From Phycisphaerales bacterium (lineage in GTDB: Bacteria; Planctomycetota; Phycisphaerae; UBA1845; UTPLA1): 64,000 nt of DNA. The translations under genes and the position numbers were made by a program. Below are positions 44,106-53,308 of this stretch, in pieces. How positions within the stretch are numbered: the stretch's first letter is position 1; each line of letters starts with the position of its first letter. The notes under the pieces were generated by a model. That model was not told the DNA's origin. It saw nothing but the letters and a program-made list of their open reading frames with translations, and made no database searches. The DNA lies in the NCBI GenBank assembly GCA_022360095.1, contig JAKSDK010000312.1, positions 1 through 64,000 of the forward strand, written 5' to 3'.

Positions 44106-44927
44106 TCAGGGCCTGTAGGCGGCCCTTCGAAGGCTTTGAGACGTCGATGCCTGCGGATCTTTGAAAGAATCGGGAGCACCCTCTTTTTCTTGGTGGGTTG
44201 CGCGTTTCAGCTTGTCCAACTCCGGAACAATTCGTTTGGACAATACGGCCTTCACGAATCTTTTCGTGACACAGTCGGCGTGCCCTCCGGTCCAGCCGTA
44301 CCGCGTGTATTTTCTGGTCCAGCCGATGTTTTTGATTCGGCCGGGAGGATTTTGTCGATTTCGCAGGCCGACCAGGCCGGCCGAGTCTTGAAACGTACCG
44401 TCGATCGTGCCGAGTGCACGAACAGGGCCCGTCAGCACGGGGTCGCTGGCCGCATAGTAGACATAGACGTTGCCCTTCATGTTTTTTAGAGCTTTGCGCA
44501 TGTCGTATCGGCTCGAGAGGCTCGATCCAAGCATGATGAAGTTGTTCACTTTGTAGGGGGGGCTCACGCTTTCGATCGCCCAGACGCCGACTCCGGTTCC
44601 CGCCGACAGGGCGATGACATTCGCGTCCGCGTCCGGATTGCGTTTGAGGTAAGATGTGATTTCACTCCCGAGAACCTTGCCGGAACCCTTCGCGAGGAAT
44701 CGGAGTGTTTGATCCAAGGCCGGGTTGAGTGTCAATGACCAGCGATGGTTCGTCACACGACCCTTGTAGCCCGCTTCTTCCAAACCGATCGGCACGTCGA
44801 GGGCCCCAAACCCCCAGTTTCCCGCGCCGTCGATATACCAAGTGCGTCCGAATTGCTCCTTGGCGTCCGAGCAGCCCGAAACGGCCGCAACCATGGATAG
44901 ACCGGCGATGGTCAACAATCGTTTCAT
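44106..44927 (-). CDS. Predicted lipoprotein with alpha/beta-hydrolase-like core
   Basis: About 273 residues from ATG 44927 (aggaag upstream). A lipoprotein signal ends in VSGCSDAK. The central segment NVIALSAGTGVGVWAIESVS resembles a nucleophile elbow (Ser in a G/A-rich loop), NFIMLGSSLSSRYDMRKAL follows, and VYVYYAASDPVLTGPV could hold the acid residue; HADCV could carry the His. It may therefore be a hydrolase, but the elbow is not the standard GxSxG and activity is not proven. A frame reading back to 45050 adds unlikely residues. It lies 131 nt after mutS on the same strand. Confidence 0.68.
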   Translation of the reverse strand: MKRLLTIAGLSMVAAVSGCSDAKEQFGRTWYIDGAGNWGFGALDVPIGLEEAGYKGRVTNHRWSLTLNPALDQTLRFLAKGSGKVLGSEITSYLKRNPDADANVIALSAGTGVGVWAIESVSPPYKVNNFIMLGSSLSSRYDMRKALKNMKGNVYVYYAASDPVLTGPVRALGTIDGTFQDSAGLVGLRNRQNPPGRIKNIGWTRKYTRYGWTGGHADCVTKRFVKAVLSKRIVPELDKLKRATHQEKEGAPDSFKDPQASTSQSLRRAAYRP

Positions 44928-45058
44928 CTGCTTCCTGATCTCCAAACGATACGAATCGATGAAGTCCGAACGGGGCCTGGTTCCTCCGAACCCAAGGCGC
45001 GGAACCAGTGTAACAACATTGACCCAAACAATGCAAAGTCGAAAAATCACATGCTGAC

Positions 45059-47839
45059 TTAGGAATTCTTATGCAGCAGGCCCTTGAGCGTTTGCAGGAT
45101 CGACAGCGCCTCGATCGGCGTCGTCTTATTGACGTCCACTTCACCCAAGGTGTCCACCAACTCGCGCCACCAATCCGGCATGGTCGCCGTGTCGTCGAAC
45201 AACATCAGCTGGTCTGAGTCTTCCCCGGCTGACGCCGCGAGTTTCGCCTTCTCGGATTGACGTCGGAAGCTTTGTTCGAGGCCGTCCAAAATGGCCTCAC
45301 TGCGTTTCAAAACACTGGCCGGCATTCCCGCCATCGCCGCCACGTGCACACCATAACTGCGATCCGTGGCCCCGGGCACGATCTTGTGGAGAAACACAAC
45401 GTCACGGCCCGTGCTGTTCGGCAGCAATTGCTCTCGCACGGCCACATTGTAATTCGCCACGGTCTCCAACTGATCTTCCAGTTCGGTCAACTCGTGGTAA
45501 TGTGTCGCGAACATTGTTCGACAGCCGATTCGATCCGCCATGTATTCGGTAATCGCCCAGGCCAGGGAAAGCCCGTCATACGTGCTGGTTCCCCGTCCGA
45601 TCTCATCCAGAATGACGAGCGATCTGGACGATGCGTTGTGCAGGATCCGGGTGGTCTCGACCATTTCCACCATGAAAGTCGAATGTCCTCGGGCCAACTC
45701 GTCGCTCGCGCCGACTCTGGCGAAGATCCGATCCACCGGGCTCCATCGCATCGATTTCGCCGGAACGTAGCTTCCGGTATGCGCCAGGAGCACCAGCAAG
45801 GCGACCTGCCGTATGTAGGTCGACTTTCCGGCCATGTTGGGGCCCGTGATGACCAACAACTGATCGTGATCGGGAGCAAGATGGCAATCGTTCGGAACAA
45901 ACCTCTCGGCCAACGTGACGTCCAGGACCGGGTGCCGTCCGTCAACGATTTCCAGGGTACCGCCAGGTTCTCCAGCTTCCCCGTCTGTCTCGATTAGTTC
46001 GGGGCGACAATAATCACGCTGTCTGGAGAGCTCCGCCAGGCCGCCCAGCACGTCCAACGTTGCGATGGAATCCGCGGCCGTTTGCAGCTTGGGCAATTCG
46101 GCGGTCGCCCGTTCGCGTATCTCGTCGAACAATTCAAATTCGAGCTGTTTGGCGCGATCGGCGGCGCCGAGGACCTCATTCTCATGATGCTTCAATTCTT
46201 CAGTGATGTAACGCTCTGCATTTCGGACGGTTTGTTTGCGTACATATTCCGGCGGGACCTTGTCACGATGCTGGTGAGTGATTTCGATGTAATAGCCAAA
46301 GACCGAGTTGTAACCGACCTTAAGGTTGGGAATCTCTGTTCTTTTGGCCTCACGTGCCTGATATTCCGCAAGCCAGTGACGGCCGTCCACCTCGATGTTT
46401 CGCAACCGGTCCAATGCTTCATGGTAGCCGTCCGCGATGAAACCACCGTCACGCAAGACCGGCGGCGCGTCCTCTTTCAGAGCCGACGTCAGAAACGTGC
46501 CCAGGGGCTCCAGTCCGTCGAGATCTGCCGACAGTTGCGTCAACAAATCCGATTCTTTGGAGACCGACGGACCGATGACGTTCGTCAACTCCCCGCACCT
46601 CAGCAAAGCCCGACCCAGCCCCATCATGTCTCTCGGCGAAGCGCGGCCGACGCCCAATCGAGCGACGATACGCTCCACGTCGCCGATTTCGCGCAGATGC
46701 TCGCGCAATTTCCGGAGGCGATCGGGTTGATGACGCAGATCGGTCACGGCATTCTGGCGCCTCAGGATCTCGGTGGTGTCGAGCAGCGGAAAGCAAACCC
46801 ATTCGCGCAGTCGCCGGGCACCCATCGGATTCACCGTCAGGTCGATCGCGCCCAGCAGCGAACCCTCGCGCGTACCGTCACGGATGGTCCGTTCCACTTC
46901 CAGCGATCGCAGCGTCACGTGGTCGATCATCACGCAACGCTCGGAGCGTCTCGGCACGATCTTCAGCACGTGCGCCAACGCCGACTTCTGCGTTTCCTGG
47001 AGATACTCCAGCACCGCCGCCGCCGCACACAGCGACGAATCAAAGACATCAAACCCGAAACCGTTCAGACTCTTGACACCGAAGTGTCTGCACAATCTTT
47101 GCTCGGCGAGGTGAGGATCGAAGATGTCCGCGGATCGAGGGGAGATCGCCACACCGATCGCCTCACGCAACGCTTCCAAAGGGCTCGAGTCGACGTCGAT
47201 CTCCGCGTCGGGCACCAGCAACTCGGCGGGTCGTATTCGAGCCAGATCATCCGCGACCGCCGTGGCAGGCATTCTTTCCGCGAAGAACCGGCCGCTCGCC
47301 AACTCGACACACGCCAGCCCGACCTGTCCCTGAGTCCAATCTCCGGTTTCCGAGCACAACGCCACGAGATGATTCGGACTTCGCTCGTCGAGCAGCGTTT
47401 CATCCGTCAGCGTCCCCGGCGTGATGACGCGTTTGACTTCCCGCTTGACGACCCCCTTGGCCTGTTTGGGATCTTCGGTTTGCTCGCTGATCGCCACCTT
47501 GAATCCTGCGCGGACGAGCTTGGCGATGTAGCCTTCGACGGAATGGTAGGGGACTCCGGCCAAAGGAATTGGGTCTTCACTGTTTTTGTTTCGGGCGGTC
47601 AGCGTCAGACCGAGAACCCGGGCGATGATTTTCGCGTCGTCATAGAAAGTTTCGTAGAAATCCCCCATCCGAAAGAGCAACAATGCATCACCGACCTGGG
47701 CTTTTTGCTCGACGTATTGGCGCATCGCCGGCGTCAGGTCGGATTTTCGCTTCGTCGCAGCGGCTTTGTGTTTCTTGCGCTTATCTTGCGCCTGCACTTT
47801 GCCGGCCTTCGGCTTGATCACATTCTTCGTCGGGTTCAT
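45059..47839 (-). CDS. mutS: DNA mismatch repair protein MutS
   Basis: 926 residues. Domain I has the mismatch-reading Phe in GDFYETFYDDAK and TARNKNSEDPIPLAGVPYHS. The connector, core and clamp domains follow. The ATPase is complete: LVITGPNMAGKSTYIRQVAL (Walker A), the ST.F.E segment GHSTFMVEMVETTRIL, LVILDEIGRGTSTYDGLSLA (Walker B and signature) and TMFATHYHELTEL. A Lys-rich N-terminal extension of about 33 residues is unusual. It binds mispaired bases and recruits MutL, which is not in the window. It is the first gene in its run; a hydrolase-like lipoprotein gene follows. Confidence 0.98.
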   Translation of the reverse strand: MNPTKNVIKPKAGKVQAQDKRKKHKAAATKRKSDLTPAMRQYVEQKAQVGDALLLFRMGDFYETFYDDAKIIARVLGLTLTARNKNSEDPIPLAGVPYHSVEGYIAKLVRAGFKVAISEQTEDPKQAKGVVKREVKRVITPGTLTDETLLDERSPNHLVALCSETGDWTQGQVGLACVELASGRFFAERMPATAVADDLARIRPAELLVPDAEIDVDSSPLEALREAIGVAISPRSADIFDPHLAEQRLCRHFGVKSLNGFGFDVFDSSLCAAAAVLEYLQETQKSALAHVLKIVPRRSERCVMIDHVTLRSLEVERTIRDGTREGSLLGAIDLTVNPMGARRLREWVCFPLLDTTEILRRQNAVTDLRHQPDRLRKLREHLREIGDVERIVARLGVGRASPRDMMGLGRALLRCGELTNVIGPSVSKESDLLTQLSADLDGLEPLGTFLTSALKEDAPPVLRDGGFIADGYHEALDRLRNIEVDGRHWLAEYQAREAKRTEIPNLKVGYNSVFGYYIEITHQHRDKVPPEYVRKQTVRNAERYITEELKHHENEVLGAADRAKQLEFELFDEIRERATAELPKLQTAADSIATLDVLGGLAELSRQRDYCRPELIETDGEAGEPGGTLEIVDGRHPVLDVTLAERFVPNDCHLAPDHDQLLVITGPNMAGKSTYIRQVALLVLLAHTGSYVPAKSMRWSPVDRIFARVGASDELARGHSTFMVEMVETTRILHNASSRSLVILDEIGRGTSTYDGLSLAWAITEYMADRIGCRTMFATHYHELTELEDQLETVANYNVAVREQLLPNSTGRDVVFLHKIVPGATDRSYGVHVAAMAGMPASVLKRSEAILDGLEQSFRRQSEKAKLAASAGEDSDQLMLFDDTATMPDWWRELVDTLGEVDVNKTTPIEALSILQTLKGLLHKNS

Positions 47840-47977
47840 GAGTTGGGAGTCTGATCCAATAGGGCGATTTCAAGTTAAGGAGAATGTAGGAAGATCTGCC
47901 GACTCTGGCAAGCAAGGGCGTCGTCACGACTATTCACAGGCCGATCTGAAAAAGGCGAATTTGCGGCGATTTGATCG

Positions 47978-49840
47978 TCAGGGTCGTTCCCGATTCGTAA
48001 CGCCGATCTCGATCCCTGCTTCGCGCGCCAGGTCAAGGGCTTTCTTAAAATGAACGTCTGCTTCAGCACGCCTGCCCAGGCTGGTCAGCGCGCCGGCGAG
48101 ATTGTAATGGGCCTGGTAATGGTGAGGATCGTCTTCGATTGCTTTCGTGTATTGCTGCAAGGCCGCATGAAGGTTGGCGGTGTGGGCGAAGGCGTTGCCC
48201 AGATTGTAATGCGCCTCCGGATAGACAGGCCTTTGTCGCAACGCTTCTTGATACTGAACGATTGCCTCGGGATATCGCCCGAATCGGGCGAGAACGTAGC
48301 CCAGGTTGTAATGGGCCTCGGCCCAGTCGGGTTTCATCGCGATCGCCGCCTTGCAATGCGCAATCGCCTCCTCTTCTCGACCAATTTGAGCCAGGGCGAT
48401 TCCGAGATTGTTGTGGACGGTCGAGTCCCGATTGAGGCGCAGCGACTCAAGATACGCTTCAATCGATGATTCGAACTCGCCACGTTGAAAGAGCGCTTTT
48501 CCAAGATTCAGATGACCGCGGTCGTTGTCGGGTCGTTTCGTTACGACGTCCTTCCAAATGGAGTATGCCGATTCATAGTCGGTGTTTCGACGATAGGTCA
48601 GGACACCCAACGGCGTTGCAGTCATCAAAAAGAGAACGAGCAAGAGTCTTCGAAGTCCGGTGTCAGTCCTTCCTCGGGCCACCCGACGTACAACATCGTG
48701 CACGCCGACCACGACGAGAATGGAAACGGCGGCCAGCGGCAAGTACATGCGATGTTCGAAGGCTGCGTCGATGATGGGGATCACGGTGGACGTTGGCGCG
48801 AGGATGAGAAAAAACCATAGACCCGGAAAGGCCCACGCAGACTTCACACGGATCATCCAGACGGTGACGCCCGTCAGGATCAGTAATGCGACGAGCTGCG
48901 GCACGATCTCTCGGATTGACTTCACGATGGGCCAGCCGTAGTCAAGACACAGAGGGAACGGAATAACGGCCAATCTAAGGTAGTGGGTGACGACTTCGAT
49001 CTGAGTCGTCGCATAATCCCAGGATGTCGGCAAGCCCGGATTGAAACCGACCGACTCGGACCGCGGGCCGCTCGACATAAGTCCGGCCAGAATCAACCAG
49101 GTGGCTCCCAAGGCGACATAGAGTCCCCGACGCCGACGGAGCGCCACGCGAAAAGACTGCGACCAAAACGAACGATCGTAAAGCAATACGAGCAATGGCG
49201 CCGTCACCATGACCTCTTTTGTCGCCATTCCGAGGGCGCAGGCGCCGACCGCCGCACCGTACCAGGCTATGCGACGCTTTGCGTCACGGCCTCGAATCAC
49301 CAGATAGACCGTCGTGAGATAGAACAAACCCATGAGGGATTCTGCGCGCTGAATGATGTACGTGACGCTCTCCGTTTGAAGCGGGTGGACCATCCATAGT
49401 ATCGATGCGGCCAGCGCCAGGTTGGCGGCGCCTGGGCCATAACGGGCCTTCAAACGACGAGACAATAATGTTCGACGAATGATTCCGAACAGCGTCAGGC
49501 CTGCCAATAGATGAATGCTGAGGTTGACCGCGTGATATCCCCATGGATTCAGTTTCCCGAAGTGGTAGTTGAGGGCCAAGGTCAGACTGACGACCGGCCG
49601 ACCGGCAACACTTGATTGTGGTGGGGCGTCCAATGCCTTCGCGATGGGCCAGAGCGTTCGAATATGAGGATTTTCGACGATCGCTTCTTCGTCGTCGAAC
49701 AGGAAGGGAGAGGAAAAGCTGTTGGTGTAAGGCAGAACGCCGGCCACAAGCATCGCTGCGAACATCCAGAGGCGAACCTTTGTTTTTGGATGTTCGAGTG
49801 TTTGAATGAAAGGGGCCGAGACATTCAAGTTAGTCGTCAT
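47978..49840 (-). CDS. TMTC-like multi-pass membrane protein with C-terminal TPR repeats
   Basis: 620 residues. The first ~420 residues hold about ten membrane helices with a TMTC/GT-C-type pattern: an acidic loop after the first helix (FLFDDEEAIVENPHIRTLWP), then RPVVSLTLALNYHFGKLNPW and GYHAVNLSIHLLAGLTLFGI. MVHPLQTESVTYIIQRAESL is strongly conserved in this family. The last ~190 residues are five to six TPR units of 34 residues (e.g. HYNLGYVLARFGRYPEAIVQ, HYNLGNAFAHTANLHAALQQ). In eukaryotes related proteins mannosylate cadherins; a bacterial role in O-glycosylation of exported proteins is an inference. No operon partner is obvious. Confidence 0.87.
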   Translation of the reverse strand: MTTNLNVSAPFIQTLEHPKTKVRLWMFAAMLVAGVLPYTNSFSSPFLFDDEEAIVENPHIRTLWPIAKALDAPPQSSVAGRPVVSLTLALNYHFGKLNPWGYHAVNLSIHLLAGLTLFGIIRRTLLSRRLKARYGPGAANLALAASILWMVHPLQTESVTYIIQRAESLMGLFYLTTVYLVIRGRDAKRRIAWYGAAVGACALGMATKEVMVTAPLLVLLYDRSFWSQSFRVALRRRRGLYVALGATWLILAGLMSSGPRSESVGFNPGLPTSWDYATTQIEVVTHYLRLAVIPFPLCLDYGWPIVKSIREIVPQLVALLILTGVTVWMIRVKSAWAFPGLWFFLILAPTSTVIPIIDAAFEHRMYLPLAAVSILVVVGVHDVVRRVARGRTDTGLRRLLLVLFLMTATPLGVLTYRRNTDYESAYSIWKDVVTKRPDNDRGHLNLGKALFQRGEFESSIEAYLESLRLNRDSTVHNNLGIALAQIGREEEAIAHCKAAIAMKPDWAEAHYNLGYVLARFGRYPEAIVQYQEALRQRPVYPEAHYNLGNAFAHTANLHAALQQYTKAIEDDPHHYQAHYNLAGALTSLGRRAEADVHFKKALDLAREAGIEIGVTNRERP

Positions 49841-50097
49841 ATTGGTCCAAAGGGGTCAAAAGCCGGCGCCGAGACTCGGATTCTGAAAAAAACTTCGACT
49901 GGTGTGCCAGGTAGACTGGCACTCGTGTCCTATGACGAGCTTGATGACAACACCACGAACATGCTATGAAGTATAACAAGATGGCTTTTGGGCTGGACGG
50001 GTAGGAATCTCCGATGTCTCTTCCAGTTTGACCGGGCGCAGTCACGACTCTTGTCGCCCCGACCAAAGGGTTCGTGTCTGCGTCCTTGTTTTAGAAA

Positions 50098-52929
50098 TCA
50101 AGTCGTTTTTTTGCCCGGCCGCCTTGGCTTGATGATGGCCTGTGCGGCGGGAGAGTCTTTCATTGGCAAGGCCGTCCTGCGAACCCCGTCGAACTTATAG
50201 AGCGCGCCGGCCACGGCCGGAGCGGTCGGGACCAAACCGATCTCACCGACGCCACGTGCGCCGTACGGGCAATCCGGGTCTTCCGCCTCAATGAAGATGC
50301 ACTCGATTTCAGGCATATGATGTGCACGGAGGACGCCACAGCCTTTGACGTCCTTTGTGACGAGGTGGCCGCCTTCCAGGATGAAATCTTCGGTCAGTGC
50401 GTAGCCCAGGCCCATATGGATCGAACCCTCCATCTGGCCCTCCAGAAGCGTCGGGTTCATCACTTTGCCGACGTCGTGAGCGGCGATCACTTTCTTCAGG
50501 CAGCCTTCGTCATCGAGGATCACGACCTGCGTCGCGAAACCGTAGGTCAGGTGTGTTTTCGGATCTTCGACATCGGCGCCGAACTTGTCCGTCTTGTAGC
50601 AAAGCCACTCGCCATGATAGACCTTGCCGGCCAGGTCACCTAATCGTTGGCCAGCGTCCAGATCGGCTTTCAATTTTTTCGCCGCCTCTCGAACGCCGTG
50701 ACAGCCGAGGACCGTGCCACGACTGGCCGTCGTCTGGCCGCAGTTGAGTGGGTCGCGCGTATCCGTCATCGCGTCGAAGATGTCGGCGGACAAACCGGTT
50801 TCTTCGACGGCCGTTTGGATCAGGACCGTGAACAGACCTTGGCCCATCTCGGTGAAACCGGTTCGGATCATGATGCGGCCGCTGTCCTCAACGGTCATGC
50901 TCGCTCGGCCCGCTTCGGGCAGACCGTTGCCGACACCGACGTTCTTGATGCCACAGGCGATCCCGGCGTACTTGGCATTGCGGTAGGCGTCTTTGACCGC
51001 CTCCAGCGTTTTGCGGAGGCCAAACGGCTTGGTGAGGCGTTGGCCGGAACAGAACATGTCGCCCGGCTCAAGGATGTTGCGGCTGCGGATTTCCCAGCCG
51101 TCGATCCCGACTTTCTCCGACAGCATGTCCAGGCAGCTTTCAATCGCCAGTGCCGCTTGGTTCGCGCCAAAGCCGCGCATCGCACCGCAGGGTGTGTTGT
51201 TTGTGTAAACCGCGAGCGCTTCAATATCGACGACGGGAACACGATAGGGGCCGGCAGAATGGCCACCGGCGCGCTCCAGTACCTTAGCCCCGACGGAGGC
51301 ATAGGCTCCCGTATCACCCAGGCTTCGGGTTTTTAGTCCGGTGATACGGCCTTCGGCATCGCAGCCGACTTTGCATTGAATCGTGATCGGATGACGCTTG
51401 GGATGCAGGCGCATACTCTCGAAACGGGTCAGGACCGTTTTCACCGGCATGCGTGCCAGATAGGCGAGCAGACAGGTCTGGGCCTGAATGGACATGTCCT
51501 CTTTTCCGCCGAATGCGCCGCCGTTGGACACGAGCTCGACCTTCATGCGATCGTGTTCCCATCCGAGCACACTGCAGCACTGCCGCCGATCGTCAAAGAC
51601 TCCCTGGCCTTGGGTCAGCAAATAGAGCCCGACATCCCCATCGTCCCAATCCTGGGCATTTTCGTATGCCCCCTCCGCAACGACAGATTCCCAATTTTGC
51701 CGATCCGCCGTTTTGACTTTTTGACTTTTTGACGTTTCGCCGTTTTGACTTTTTGACTTTTCGCCGTTTTGACTTTTTGCCGTTCCGCCGTTTTGACTTT
51801 TTGCCGTTTTGACGTTTTGACGTTTCAAAGGGATGGCAATGCACGCCTCGGGCTCAAGATACATGTGCTCGATCATCTGCGTCCGCCACTCGCCTTCGAC
51901 GACGTGGGTGCTCTCTGCAAACGCCTTTTCTACGTCGCCGCGGGACAGCGCCGAGCGTGAGAGCAGATTGCCTTTCGGGTGCAGCTTGGGCGCGTCCGGT
52001 TTCAATGCGTCGCGTGGGTCCGCGACAGGTTCTCGAACCTCGTAGTCCACGTCGATCAGCTCCGCAGCTTTTCGAGCGGTCGCTTCGTCCTCGGCAACCA
52101 CGGCCGCGAGGACGTCGCCGACGTAGCGGGTTTCCTCTCCCTCGGCGACGAACGTCGGCCAGTCGTTGACAATAAGGCCGACGAAACGGTCGCCCGGGAC
52201 GTCTCGCGCGGTGACCACGCGAATTACGCCGTCCAAGGACTCCGCGGCCGACGTGTCGATGCGCCTGACCAATGCCCTGGGATGATCGCTGAAACGCATG
52301 GCCCCATAAGCCATGCCAGGGACCTTGATGTCGTCGATAAAGAGACGGTCTCCAAGGACGGCGTCATGACCCGTGTACCGCGGAAGGCTGGTGCCAATCT
52401 TGCCGATGCCGTTTTCACTTGCGGCGGAATCCGGGCACACACCTTCGCCTCGGCGGGTTTTGCCCAGAACTTCGACCGAATCGATAATTTTCGTGTAGCC
52501 CGTGCAGCGGCAGAGGTGGGCCCTCATGTCAGCGGCGATGTCCTGCCGCGTCGGTTCAGGATTGCGTTCCAAAAGAGCGTGGGCTCGCATCGCGAACCCC
52601 GGGATACAGAATCCACACTGGACACCGCCCGCATGCACGAAACAATCGGCGATTTGCTTTCGGGTTTCTTCCGAAAGCCCTTCGAGGGTGATGACGTTTT
52701 TCCCGGCCGCCATCGAAGCCTTGGTGGTACAGGACAGTCGCGGCTTGCCGTCGACCAGGACGGTGCAGCAACCGCATTGTCCCATCGGCTGACAACCGTC
52801 TTTGGGGGAAATCAGGCCGATCTGATCACGCAGGGCATCCAGGAGCGAGACCTGATGAGCGTTTTCGATCTCAACGTCAGCTCCGTTGACATTCAGGGCC
52901 ATGATCTCACATTCGGGCTGTACGGCCAT
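50098..52929 (-). CDS. Xanthine dehydrogenase-family molybdenum hydroxylase, [2Fe-2S] and Mo subunits fused
   Basis: 943 residues. Residues ~10-165 are the iron-sulfur part: first cluster DGCQPMGQCGCCTVLVDG, second VQCGFCIPGFAMRAHALL with LCRCTGYTKI. An a/b hammerhead and molybdopterin-binding core follow (GGAFGGKEDMSIQAQ, PCGAMRGFGANQA, TTASRGTVLGC, and the catalytic Glu in GARGVGEIGLVP). The FAD subunit is absent. A fused enzyme of this type resembles selenium-dependent xanthine dehydrogenases, but the cofactor is an inference. Residues ~366-408 are a Lys/Ser/Gln/Asn-rich low-complexity insert made of short tandem DNA repeats. ATG 52929 follows gggag. Confidence 0.88.
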   Translation of the reverse strand: MAVQPECEIMALNVNGADVEIENAHQVSLLDALRDQIGLISPKDGCQPMGQCGCCTVLVDGKPRLSCTTKASMAAGKNVITLEGLSEETRKQIADCFVHAGGVQCGFCIPGFAMRAHALLERNPEPTRQDIAADMRAHLCRCTGYTKIIDSVEVLGKTRRGEGVCPDSAASENGIGKIGTSLPRYTGHDAVLGDRLFIDDIKVPGMAYGAMRFSDHPRALVRRIDTSAAESLDGVIRVVTARDVPGDRFVGLIVNDWPTFVAEGEETRYVGDVLAAVVAEDEATARKAAELIDVDYEVREPVADPRDALKPDAPKLHPKGNLLSRSALSRGDVEKAFAESTHVVEGEWRTQMIEHMYLEPEACIAIPLKRQNVKTAKSQNGGTAKSQNGEKSKSQNGETSKSQKVKTADRQNWESVVAEGAYENAQDWDDGDVGLYLLTQGQGVFDDRRQCCSVLGWEHDRMKVELVSNGGAFGGKEDMSIQAQTCLLAYLARMPVKTVLTRFESMRLHPKRHPITIQCKVGCDAEGRITGLKTRSLGDTGAYASVGAKVLERAGGHSAGPYRVPVVDIEALAVYTNNTPCGAMRGFGANQAALAIESCLDMLSEKVGIDGWEIRSRNILEPGDMFCSGQRLTKPFGLRKTLEAVKDAYRNAKYAGIACGIKNVGVGNGLPEAGRASMTVEDSGRIMIRTGFTEMGQGLFTVLIQTAVEETGLSADIFDAMTDTRDPLNCGQTTASRGTVLGCHGVREAAKKLKADLDAGQRLGDLAGKVYHGEWLCYKTDKFGADVEDPKTHLTYGFATQVVILDDEGCLKKVIAAHDVGKVMNPTLLEGQMEGSIHMGLGYALTEDFILEGGHLVTKDVKGCGVLRAHHMPEIECIFIEAEDPDCPYGARGVGEIGLVPTAPAVAGALYKFDGVRRTALPMKDSPAAQAIIKPRRPGKKTT
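51705..51835. repeat. In-frame 7-8 bp microsatellite within the molybdenum hydroxylase gene
   Basis: Words such as cgccgttttgacttttt occur four times, with variants ttgccgttttgac and gacgttttgacgttt, over about 130 bp. On the coding strand they read as gtcaaaa, ggcaaaa and ggcgaaa heptamer/octamer units. All reading frames across the segment stay open, and the insert adds about 43 residues of KxAKSQNG-type sequence. Confidence 0.9.
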
Positions 52930-53308
52930 AACGGGCTCCCAGACATTTTGGTCGAATCATGATAGAGACGTAAGCACTGCCATTATAGCGTATTATGCGT
53001 TTCAATGAGCGAAGGGACAAGCGTCCGGGGCGGATTTACCGGACGGAGGTCTGATTGGGAGCCGCTCAGCCGATCTTGGGTCGTCTGCGTGCTTGATGAA
53101 TCGCGCCCAAGTCCTTTATAGTTGCTGGACTTCGAGTCGAATCGGTTGATCACAGGAGCGCGGCCATCAAGCGATTCGTCATCAGCCCAAACGAGAGTAT
53201 TGTTCGCTCGTCGGAGACGAACAACTGGGAATGAGATTCGTGAATTATGTCACAAGGATTTTGCCTGAGTTAGGACGGCGAACGGAATTGACGACAGGAG
53301 ACGACGTA
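52930..53308. other. Divergent spacer upstream of the pyrophosphatase gene
   Basis: About 380 nt, including part of an open frame from 53231 that lacks a good start signal. A possible sigma-70-type promoter for the pyrophosphatase is ttgatg (53093) and tatagt (53117) with an 18-nt spacer, which is weak evidence. No other structure was recognised. Confidence 0.3.

Noticed and set aside
46082..47854. 590-codon plus-strand frame opposite mutS
   Set aside because: Shadow of mutS with no start signal or recognisable motif.
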